Positions 1-6,185 of a stretch of DNA of 6,407 bases are shown here, piece by piece. How positions within the stretch are numbered: position 1 is the first letter of the stretch; each line of letters starts with the position of its first letter. Under the pieces are notes generated by a model, which was not told the origin of the DNA, did not search any database, and was given only the letters and a program-made list of their open reading frames with translations. Origin of the DNA: Flavobacteriales bacterium (lineage in GTDB: Bacteria; Bacteroidota; Bacteroidia; Flavobacteriales_F; PHOS-HE28). The position numbers were made by a program, and so were the translations under genes. Location: NCBI GenBank assembly GCA_020437875.1, contig JAGQVR010000166.1:1-6407 (forward strand), given 5' to 3'.

Positions 1-913
1 GGTCATATCCCTGTTGGTCGTCTTCATCCGGGTGATGTTCTATGATCGGATCGAGAATGCAGACCAGTTGAAGGAGCATACCACATTGCCGGTCTTTGGT
101 GAGATCATCACGAGTGAGAAGGCAGAGGAGAACTACGTGGTGGTGGACAGCGACCCGAAAGCGGCCATCACCGAATCCTTCCGGACGGTCCGGACCAATT
201 TGGAGTATATCCCCGGGGAGGAAGGCCGTGGCAAGGTGGTATTGGTGACGAGCTACCGACCGAACGAGGGCAAGACCTTCTGTTCCGTGAACCTCAGCGC
301 CATCCTGGCCAAGGCGGGCAAGAAGGTCCTGCTGCTCGAACTGGACCTGCATAAGCCGAAGGTGGCCACCGGTCTCGGCATGTCCAGCTCCAAAGGATTG
401 AGCACGGTCCTGGTCGGAAAGCTCGAGTGGCGTCAGGCCGTGATGCCAACCCAGTTCGACAATTTCTCCGTGATACTCTCCGGTCCGACCCCGCCGAACG
501 CTTCAGAACTCGTCCTCAGTAAGCATCTTGAGGAGCTGTTCCAGGAAGCCGCGAAGGAGTTCGACTACGTATTGGTCGACACGCCTCCGGTGGGCCTCAT
601 CACCGACGCCCTGCTGATGGCGCGTTTCGCGGATGCGACGCTCTTCGTGGTGAACACGCGCTTCGCCAGCAAGGATCACGTGAGCAACGCCTTGGAGGTC
701 CTGCAGGCGAACCCATCCAAGAACACGGGATTCATCTTGAACGGCGTCCGTATCAAGAAGAGCAAGTACTATTACAATACGAACTACGGTTACGGCTACC
801 GGTATGCGTACGGCTATGGCACCGGTTACGGGTATGGCTACGGCTACGGGAAGCGGTCCTCCCGGAAGAAGAAGGAGGATGCCGGCCAAGCCGGACCGGA
901 CCCAAGGGCCTGA
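1..913 (+). CDS. Wzc-like tyrosine autokinase (BY-kinase), C-terminal part, 5' truncated
   Basis: This is the cytoplasmic kinase half of a polysaccharide co-polymerase/BY-kinase, an inner-membrane protein that controls surface-glycan assembly by autophosphorylating a C-terminal tyrosine cluster. The frame is open from base 2, so a TTG at 14 is not the real start and the N-terminal Wzz-type domain is off the window. Counting from that TTG codon, residues 1-9 (VVFIRVMF) look like the end of the second membrane helix. Next come an EX2RX2R-type oligomerisation motif (E54, R57, R60), Walker A (SYRPNEGKT, 80-88), Walker A' (LLLELDLHKP, 106-115) and Walker B (YVLVDTPP, 185-192). The tail at about 251-277 has 13 Tyr in 27 residues and is followed by a basic stretch (KRSSRKKK). 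The first acidic residue of Walker A' is Glu rather than the common Asp. The stop lies 18 bases before the first permease gene, so co-transcription is likely. The family call is firm; the substrate glycan is unknown. Confidence 0.93.
   Translation, partial: VISLLVVFIRVMFYDRIENADQLKEHTTLPVFGEIITSEKAEENYVVVDSDPKAAITESFRTVRTNLEYIPGEEGRGKVVLVTSYRPNEGKTFCSVNLSAILAKAGKKVLLLELDLHKPKVATGLGMSSSKGLSTVLVGKLEWRQAVMPTQFDNFSVILSGPTPPNASELVLSKHLEELFQEAAKEFDYVLVDTPPVGLITDALLMARFADATLFVVNTRFASKDHVSNALEVLQANPSKNTGFILNGVRIKKSKYYYNTNYGYGYRYAYGYGTGYGYGYGYGKRSSRKKKEDAGQAGPDPRA
767..847 (+). repeat. Tyr-Gly codon repeat encoding the kinase tyrosine tail
   Basis: From 788 to 847 the reading frame is mostly alternating GGN-TAY codons, broken by Arg-Tyr (800-805), Ala-Tyr (806-811) and Gly-Thr (818-823). 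A Tyr-Tyr-Tyr run at 767-775 precedes it. In total 13 of 27 codons are Tyr. The protein feature is the autophosphorylation cluster of a BY-kinase. At DNA level it is a degenerate 6-base repeat that could change length by slippage in whole Tyr-Gly units without breaking the frame. The synonymous codons are mixed (TAC/TAT, GGT/GGC/GGG), so it is not a perfect microsatellite. Confidence 0.8.
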
Positions 914-931
914 TCCGGGCTGCACCCGCAC

Positions 932-1795
932 ATGAAGCGTGCCCACGGACGATCGGACCATGAGGTAATGGTCGAAGCCTCCTCACCATGGTGGAGGACG
1001 GAACTTGGCGAAGTGTGGGAGTACCGGGATCTTGTCCTGCTCTTTGTCAGAAGGGACCTGCTCGCCACGTATAAACAATCGGTCCTCGGTCCGCTCTGGC
1101 AGGTCATACAGCCCGTGCTCACCGCATTGGTGTTCGCAGTGGTGTTCGGCTTCATCGGTCGCGGCCAGGTTGGTGATGCACCTCCCGTTCTCTTCTACAT
1201 GGCCGGTATCGTTCCGTGGATGTTCTTCGCCAATGTGATCAACCGGACCTCCCAGACCCTGGTCTGGAACGCCGCCTTGATGACCAAGGTCTATTTCCCG
1301 CGGCTCGTGGCTCCGCTCGCGACCACCCTTGCCACGATGGTCGGTTTCCTGCTTCAGCTGCTGGTGTTCGGCGTGATGGCTACCGTGTACCACTTCACCG
1401 ATGGATATGGCGGGGCCATCGGCTTGGGCCTGGTCGCACTGCCCGTTCTCATACTTCTGACCGCCATGCTGGCATTGGGTCTCGGATTATTCGTTGCAGG
1501 ACTTACCGCACGTTACCGTGACCTCGGGTTCCTGGTCGCCTTCGGGGTGCAATTGCTCATGTATGCCTCCCCGGTGATCTTTCCCCTCGCCATGATACCC
1601 GAAGGTTCCAAGGTGCGTGATTGGATCGTGCTGAACCCGATGTCCGGGATCATCGAAGGCTTCCGGAGCGCATTGCTCGGCACCCCCATGGACTGGTCCC
1701 TGCTCGCCTACCCCGCGATGATGGCGGTCGTGATCCTTGTCCTCGGTCTCGTCATTTTCCAACGGATCCAGCGGTCGTTCGCTGATGTGATATGA
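932..1795 (+). CDS. ABC-2 type polysaccharide export permease (Wzm-like), first copy
   Basis: This is the membrane subunit of an ABC exporter for lipid-linked O-antigen or capsule-type glycan, and it should work as a dimer with the ATPase encoded next. The 287-residue length is normal for the family. An amphipathic N-terminal stretch (RRDLLATYKQSVLG, 40-53) leads into about six membrane segments, near 57-77, 85-104, 130-152, 166-191, 198-223 and 257-276. Family landmarks are YFPR (121-124), RYRDLG (194-199), PVIFPL (214-219) and LNPMSGIIEGFR (234-245). The start at 932 gives a 12-residue extension before a second in-frame ATG at 968, so either could be used; neither has a clear ribosome binding site. 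Its stop overlaps the next start (ATGA at 1792-1795), which implies translational coupling. It differs clearly in sequence from the second permease at 4009-4893, so recent duplication is unlikely. Confidence 0.93.
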   Translation: MKRAHGRSDHEVMVEASSPWWRTELGEVWEYRDLVLLFVRRDLLATYKQSVLGPLWQVIQPVLTALVFAVVFGFIGRGQVGDAPPVLFYMAGIVPWMFFANVINRTSQTLVWNAALMTKVYFPRLVAPLATTLATMVGFLLQLLVFGVMATVYHFTDGYGGAIGLGLVALPVLILLTAMLALGLGLFVAGLTARYRDLGFLVAFGVQLLMYASPVIFPLAMIPEGSKVRDWIVLNPMSGIIEGFRSALLGTPMDWSLLAYPAMMAVVILVLGLVIFQRIQRSFADVI

Positions 1796-3027
1796 GCGGC
1801 GCAAAGCACGTCATCGAGGCGCGTGGGGTGCACAAGCACTATCGCTTGGGTGTGACCGATCATCGCACCCTTGGTGATACGATAGCGGGATTGTTCGGAC
1901 GTGGTCATATATCCGACCCTGCCATTGGTCGGGTCGGTGGTCGCGATTTCTGGGCACTTCGGGATGTCTCGTTCAATATCCATCAAGGCGAGGTTGTTGG
2001 TGTGATCGGCAGGAATGGCGCCGGTAAGAGCACCTTGTTGAAACTGCTTTCGCGTATCACCAGACCCACATCCGGGAGCATCCGGATGCGTGGGCGTGTT
2101 TCAAGCCTCCTTGAGGTGGGAACCGGTTTCCATCCGGAGCTGACCGGACTGGAGAACATCCACTTGAACGGTGCGATCCTCGGTATGCGTCGGGCGGAGA
2201 TCGCTTCGAAGCTGGACGAGATCATCGCGTTCGCAGGGATCGGTCCTCACCTGGAGACGCCCATCAAACGATACAGCACCGGCATGAAGGTGCGGCTCGG
2301 CTTCGCCGTGGCGGCTCATCTGGAGCCGGAGATCCTCGTCGTGGATGAGGTGCTTGCGGTGGGTGACGCCGAGTTCCAGAAGCGCTGTCTGGGCAGGATG
2401 CGCTCCGTAGCGGATTCGGGGCGCACGGTCCTCTTCGTAAGCCACAACATGTTCTCGGTCCAGAGCCTGTGCTCCCGGGTGATCTGGTTGGACCAGGGGA
2501 GGCTGCAGGAGGATGGGCCGACCTCGGACGTGGTGCGGTCTTACCTGGCGGAGACCAATGCGCCGAACCACATACGCGTATGGGAGGCGGATGAGGCACC
2601 AGGTACCGATGTGCTTCGTTTGCGTGCTGTGGAAGTGCGGGCAATAGCTGCGGAGAAGGCCTTCCTGACGACCGTACCCGTTGAAGTGGAGATGCGACTG
2701 GACAACCTTGGGATCACGGATAGTGACCTGAACATCCAGATGATCGTTCACACCGAGGATGATGTGATCGCCTTCATCAGTGACATGACGGAGTCGATAG
2801 GCACATCGCTCTGGGTCCCGGGGCCAACAACCGTCCGTTGCACCATACCTGAGGATTTGTTGAACGACGGCGTGTACCGCATCTCCCTCCTGTTCCAACG
2901 AAAAGGGGCCCGACATTTCATCGTAGAGGATGCCCTCGGTTTCCAAGTGATGGAGGGACCGAGACAGGGTGCGTGGTTCCAGAAATGGCGGGGTGCGCTC
3001 CGCCCCAGGTTACATTGGCAACGATGA
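1792..3027 (+). CDS. Polysaccharide ABC transporter ATP-binding protein (Wzt-like) with C-terminal domain, first copy
   Basis: This is the cytoplasmic ATPase that powers glycan export with the upstream permease. The 411 residues exceed a bare nucleotide-binding domain (about 250), matching Wzt proteins that carry a glycan-binding C-terminal domain. Visible motifs are Walker A (GRNGAGKS, 73-80), GTGFHPELTG (110-119), the signature YSTGM (161-165), Walker B with catalytic Glu (ILVVDE, 181-186) and the H-loop His (VSHN, H218). An N-terminal spacer around residues 24-50 precedes FWALRDVSF, as is typical of Wzt/TagH-type ATPases. Residues about 260-390 are predicted to be strand-rich and resemble the Wzt C-terminal beta-sandwich. 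They end in a GAWFQKWRGALRPRLHW segment of the style seen in that family. The gene overlaps its permease and the following methyltransferase by ATGA junctions. The transporter call is firm; that the C-terminal domain reads a chain end is inferred from characterised homologues. Confidence 0.94.
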   Translation: MSGAKHVIEARGVHKHYRLGVTDHRTLGDTIAGLFGRGHISDPAIGRVGGRDFWALRDVSFNIHQGEVVGVIGRNGAGKSTLLKLLSRITRPTSGSIRMRGRVSSLLEVGTGFHPELTGLENIHLNGAILGMRRAEIASKLDEIIAFAGIGPHLETPIKRYSTGMKVRLGFAVAAHLEPEILVVDEVLAVGDAEFQKRCLGRMRSVADSGRTVLFVSHNMFSVQSLCSRVIWLDQGRLQEDGPTSDVVRSYLAETNAPNHIRVWEADEAPGTDVLRLRAVEVRAIAAEKAFLTTVPVEVEMRLDNLGITDSDLNIQMIVHTEDDVIAFISDMTESIGTSLWVPGPTTVRCTIPEDLLNDGVYRISLLFQRKGARHFIVEDALGFQVMEGPRQGAWFQKWRGALRPRLHWQR

Positions 3028-3866
3028 AGTGGAAGTCGTTGGTCGTTGACCTGCTGCCCCCGATACTGCTACGCGCACTGAAACCTGCTCGACCAAAGCG
3101 CGTTGTCTCCCAGGTCGCGGTGCATACCGTTGCCGGTGGCCCGTTGAAGGGAAGGCGGATAACGGTTGATGCGCACCGACCGGCTTTCCGGGAGATGGTC
3201 GAGGGGTCCTATGATCCCTACATCTGGGAAGTCGTTCCCAAGGAACTGCCCGCAGGGGTCATTCTCGACGTGGGGGCGCACATCGGCTACCATTCAATGG
3301 CTTTCGCGGCATTGTATCCCGGGTGCGAAGTGATCGCTTTCGAGCCGAATCCGGCCAATCTGGAGCGTCTCCAGGCCATGCTCGAACTTGAGCCTGAACT
3401 CGCTGAACGGATCAAGGTGCTTCCCATCGCGCTTTCCGACTCTGCTGGCGAGATGGAGTTCGAGGCCTCGACGAACGTGGATGACCAGACCAGCTCAGGT
3501 GGTTACCTCGGATCGGTCAAGCCTCCACTGGAAACGGCTGTATACGAGCGTGCGGGCTTCACCACCTCCAAGGTCCTTTGTGAACGCCTCGACGACCTGG
3601 TCGAACGCGAAGGATGGCAGGTCGTTCACCTCATGAAGATCGATGTGGAAGGGGCGGAGGCCCTCGTGCTTCACGGGGCTCGTGGTCTGCTCCAACGCGA
3701 CCATCCGCACCTGCTCATCGAGATCCATTCCGCTGCGCGCATGATGGAGGTGATGAAGCTTCTTCAACCCATGGGCTATGCCATCGACTTGCTCCATGAG
3801 GACCGGCCGGGCCGATGTTTCATCCAGGCCGTACACGCCAACGGTCTGACCACGGCCGCGGTCTGA
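3024..3866 (+). CDS. FkbM-family SAM-dependent methyltransferase
   Basis: This is a predicted cytoplasmic methyltransferase of the FkbM type (Methyltransf_21), which usually O-methylates sugars or other small hydroxyl-bearing groups. From the ATG at 3024 it has 280 residues. The SAM-binding motif I is ILDVGAHIGYHS (80-91), followed by the acidic ribose-binding strand IAFEPNP (104-110), KIDVEGAE (205-212) and LIEIHS (231-236), all characteristic of FkbM proteins. An in-frame ATG at 2973 would lengthen it by 17 residues but would lie 55 bases inside the ATPase gene. The ATGA overlap at 3024-3027 makes 3024 the better start. Coupling to the first exporter suggests that it modifies the glycan this exporter handles, perhaps as a terminal cap, but the acceptor cannot be read from sequence. 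No signal peptide or clear membrane helix is seen; residues 5-18 are hydrophobic but short. Confidence 0.9.
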   Translation: MKWKSLVVDLLPPILLRALKPARPKRVVSQVAVHTVAGGPLKGRRITVDAHRPAFREMVEGSYDPYIWEVVPKELPAGVILDVGAHIGYHSMAFAALYPGCEVIAFEPNPANLERLQAMLELEPELAERIKVLPIALSDSAGEMEFEASTNVDDQTSSGGYLGSVKPPLETAVYERAGFTTSKVLCERLDDLVEREGWQVVHLMKIDVEGAEALVLHGARGLLQRDHPHLLIEIHSAARMMEVMKLLQPMGYAIDLLHEDRPGRCFIQAVHANGLTTAAV

Positions 3867-3890
3867 AGGCAGTGGGCTGGAAGTGGGGCC

Positions 3891-3898
3891 TATATTTG
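3891..3898 (+). promoter_or_regulatory. Bacteroidota-type -7 promoter element (TATATTTG)
   Basis: TATATTTG matches the Bacteroidota sigma-ABfr -7 consensus TAnnTTTG exactly. It sits in the only sizeable intergenic gap, 24 bases after the methyltransferase stop and about 110 bases before the second permease. I could not find a good TTG-type -33 element at the usual spacing upstream, so the call rests on the -7 match and its position. If real, it starts a second transcription unit covering the second exporter and the phosphatase-like gene, with a leader of roughly 100 bases. Confidence 0.5.
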
Positions 3899-3922
3899 CC
3901 GGCCTTGTGGACCATACCGATC

Positions 3923-3948
3923 GGGGGTCCCCGTGATGCTGGATCCCC
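3923..3948 (+). other. Possible stem-loop in the leader of the second exporter unit
   Basis: GGGGGTCC (3923-3930) can pair with GGATCCCC (3941-3948), giving eight pairs including one G-T wobble, around a 10-base loop. No T-run follows, so it is not a convincing intrinsic terminator. An overlapping alternative short hairpin (CGGGG/CCCCG, 3922-3933) competes with it. In a GC-rich sequence such pairing can occur by chance, so this is only a candidate mRNA leader structure. The rest of the 3867-4008 gap shows no convincing small gene. Confidence 0.25.
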
Positions 3949-4008
3949 TCCCTCGGGTTTGATGGTTGCACCGGGACACGCGAACTTCGAGGTCCACGGT
4001 AGAAGCGC

Positions 4009-4893
4009 ATGACGGATCTTCCCGACCACCCTTTGAGAGCAACGCCTCATTCGATCCTGACGGTGTATACCCCGGGATCGATGCTGCGGACCCCGGGAGC
4101 GCTGTTCCGAGGAATGTGGTTGGACCTGTTGGCCTCGCGCTCGCTGGCATGGCGACTGGCGGTGCGCGACATCAGTGCGCAGTACCGGACCTCATACCTC
4201 GGTTACGTGTGGGATTTCGCGACGCCACTGATCAGCACCGCCATTTGGATCTTCCTCAGCATGTCGGGCGTGGTGCGGGTGGCTGAGACCGGTATACCCT
4301 ACCCGGCGTACGTGTTCACGGGCACCATGCTCTGGCAGGTCTTCACCGAGGCGCTGGCGAGTCCATTGAACCAGGTGGTGGGTGCCAAGAACATGCTGGC
4401 CAAATTGAACTTTCCCCGGGAATCGCTCATCCTTGCTGGGATCTACAAGGTCCTGTTCTCCTCGGCCATCAAGCTCATCGTCGTCATCCCGGTCATCATG
4501 ATCCTCGGTGTCCGTCCGGATGCGCACCTGGTCCTGGTGCCGGTGGCCGTGCTGGTGATCGTGATCCTGGGACTTGCGGTCGGGCTGTTGCTCGCACCCA
4601 TCGGTACGCTCTACGCGGACATCGGACGGATGATCCCCTTGCTCACCCAGTTGATGATGTACCTCACACCGGTGGTCTTCCCGATGCCGGCAGGTGGTGC
4701 CATGGCGGAACTCTTCGCCCTGAACCCGACCACCCCGCTGATCCTCACCGGTCGGGCATGGCTCACCGGTACCCAGGCACCGGACCTGGGCGCATTCTGG
4801 ACCCTGGCCGGGATCGGGCTCGTGCTCATCCTGGTGGGTTGGGTGTTCTACCGGGTCACGATGTCCGTGCTCGTCGAACGCATGAGCTCTTGA
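4009..4893 (+). CDS. ABC-2 type polysaccharide export permease (Wzm-like), second copy
   Basis: This is the membrane subunit of a second glycan ABC exporter, 294 residues long. The N-terminal part (TVYTPGSMLRTPGALFRGMW, 18-37) fits this permease subfamily and supports the start at 4009 over the later ATG at 4081. It is followed by RDISAQYRTSYLG (53-65), the amphipathic segment before the membrane region. About six membrane segments lie near 68-88, 98-118, 140-166, 174-197, 207-228 and 264-282. Landmarks are NFPRESL (134-140), YADIGR (202-207), PVVFP (221-225) and FALNPTTPLI (236-245). It shares the fold and landmark positions with the first permease but little detailed sequence, placing the two in different branches. 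It follows the candidate promoter and leader at 3891-4008, and its stop is two bases before the ATG of the partner ATPase. No Shine-Dalgarno sequence is visible. Confidence 0.93.
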   Translation: MTDLPDHPLRATPHSILTVYTPGSMLRTPGALFRGMWLDLLASRSLAWRLAVRDISAQYRTSYLGYVWDFATPLISTAIWIFLSMSGVVRVAETGIPYPAYVFTGTMLWQVFTEALASPLNQVVGAKNMLAKLNFPRESLILAGIYKVLFSSAIKLIVVIPVIMILGVRPDAHLVLVPVAVLVIVILGLAVGLLLAPIGTLYADIGRMIPLLTQLMMYLTPVVFPMPAGGAMAELFALNPTTPLILTGRAWLTGTQAPDLGAFWTLAGIGLVLILVGWVFYRVTMSVLVERMSS

Positions 4894-4895
4894 AC

Positions 4896-6185
4896 ATGGA
4901 AGGGGAAGTGCTCATCAAAGTGGATCATGTCTCGAAGAAGTTCTGTCGGGACCTGCGGACATCGTTGCGTTACGGGCTTTCCGACCTGGGTCGGGAGGTG
5001 CTTGGGCGTCAACGGAACGCGACACTGCGGAAGGATGAGTTCTGGGCCCTGCGTGACGTGAGCTTCGAACTCCGGCGCGGAGAGTGCCTGGGTCTTGTTG
5101 GGCACAACGGCGCAGGGAAGACCACCATGCTGCGAATGCTGAACGGATTGATCAAGCCGGACGCTGGTCGCATCGAACTACGTGGCAGGGTGGGAGCGCT
5201 CATCGCTTTGGGTGCCGGCTTCAATCCGGTGCTGACGGGCAGGGAGAACATCCAGGTCAATGCGTCGGTGCTTGGCCTGAGCAAGGAGCGTATCAAGGAG
5301 AAGTTCGATGAGATCGTTGCGTTCGCCGAGGTCGGTGAGTTCATCGACATGCCCTTGCAGAGCTATAGTTCCGGCATGGCCGCGCGCCTTGGATTCTCAG
5401 TGGCGATCGCCGTGGAGCCGGACATCCTGCTCGTTGACGAGGTGCTCGCCGTTGGTGATCACGCATTCCGTTTGAAGGCACAGCGGGCCATGCGGCAGGC
5501 CATGGCGCAAGGCACCAGCGTGGTCGTGGTCTCGCACAACCTGCACGACATCAGCGGCAACACGACCCGCTGTCTCTGGTTGGAGAAGGGAACGGTGCGC
5601 ATGGATGGAGATACCTCGGCCGTCAGTTCCGAGTATATGCACGCACAGACACGACGTGCGGCGGCGACCGACAGGGCGATGTTCGACTACAGCCCGAACC
5701 GGAAGGGACATGTGGTGCTCAACACCGTGTCAGGTCCTGTTGCTCATGGTGCCGGTCGAGAACTCGTGATACAGGACCTTTCGGTTCCCATCGATCTGGA
5801 TCTGGACTATGTCGCGGTGAACACGGTGAATGATGAGGTCGTTCACGCGGTGAACCTTGTCACGACGGATGGATCCTACATCGCACGCGGGGCGATCAAG
5901 GGACGACTGGACGCCCGGGCCGGCGAACCGTTCCGGATCCGTTTGCGGATCACGCCCCCCGATCTCCTGCCCGGTCGATACCACATCGAGCATTTCACGT
6001 GGATGCCCGGAGGTGACATGTTGGAGGGTGTGACGGACCTGGTCGAACTGGAGGTGCTTCCCGCCGCAAGCCTTGAGCGATTGCGCGGTTCCGGAACGCT
6101 GTTCTTCACGGAGAAGATGACGGACAATGCGAAGGGCAGTGTCCCGCTGACCATCCACTTTGAACAGACGGCACGGTTATCATGA
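4896..6185 (+). CDS. Polysaccharide ABC transporter ATP-binding protein (Wzt-like) with divergent C-terminal extension, second copy
   Basis: This is the cytoplasmic ATPase partner of the second permease, 429 residues from the ATG at 4896. The frame stays open upstream to 4758, but that stretch is inside the permease gene and shows no family sequence, so the later start is preferred. Motifs are Walker A (GHNGAGKT, 69-76), LIALGAGFNPVLTG (102-115), the signature YSSGM (157-161), Walker B with catalytic Glu (ILLVDE, 177-182) and the H-loop His (VSHN, H214). An N-terminal spacer (about 18-48) precedes FWALRDVSF. Residues about 285-390 look strand-rich and may form a Wzt-type domain. They are followed by a further segment (391-429) ending in SVPLTIHFEQ. 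This region does not resemble the C-terminal domain of the first ATPase beyond general character, so a different cargo is plausible. The gene ends in an ATGA overlap with the phosphatase-like gene. Confidence 0.93.
   Translation: MEGEVLIKVDHVSKKFCRDLRTSLRYGLSDLGREVLGRQRNATLRKDEFWALRDVSFELRRGECLGLVGHNGAGKTTMLRMLNGLIKPDAGRIELRGRVGALIALGAGFNPVLTGRENIQVNASVLGLSKERIKEKFDEIVAFAEVGEFIDMPLQSYSSGMAARLGFSVAIAVEPDILLVDEVLAVGDHAFRLKAQRAMRQAMAQGTSVVVVSHNLHDISGNTTRCLWLEKGTVRMDGDTSAVSSEYMHAQTRRAAATDRAMFDYSPNRKGHVVLNTVSGPVAHGAGRELVIQDLSVPIDLDLDYVAVNTVNDEVVHAVNLVTTDGSYIARGAIKGRLDARAGEPFRIRLRITPPDLLPGRYHIEHFTWMPGGDMLEGVTDLVELEVLPAASLERLRGSGTLFFTEKMTDNAKGSVPLTIHFEQTARLS

Noticed and set aside
916..928. Small CGGG/CCCG inverted repeat between kinase and permease
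   Set aside because: There are only four pairs and no T-run, too weak for a terminator, and a terminator is not expected inside this compact gene set.
503..1393. Overlapping - strand open frames opposite the kinase and first permease
   Set aside because: They have low-complexity Val/Arg/His-rich translations, no domain and no promoter, and the + strand genes fully explain the region.
2101..2946. Long open frame of 281 codons on the - strand
   Set aside because: It lies wholly antisense to the first Wzt gene, whose motifs are intact. Its translation is rich in His, Arg, Gln and Asp with no recognisable domain, as expected from a shadow frame in GC-rich DNA.
2973..3023. Earlier ATG for the methyltransferase
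   Set aside because: It would overlap the Wzt gene by 55 bases and add unrelated residues; ATG 3024 forms the same ATGA junction seen elsewhere in the locus.
3815..4150. Short open frames on both strands across the intergenic gap
   Set aside because: They run into flanking genes, have no recognisable sequence and no supported start, so they are treated as chance.
4758..4895. Upstream extension of the second Wzt by 46 residues
   Set aside because: The added stretch overlaps the permease gene in another frame and is Gly/Arg/Pro-rich with no family match. ATG 4896 gives a normal Wzt start.
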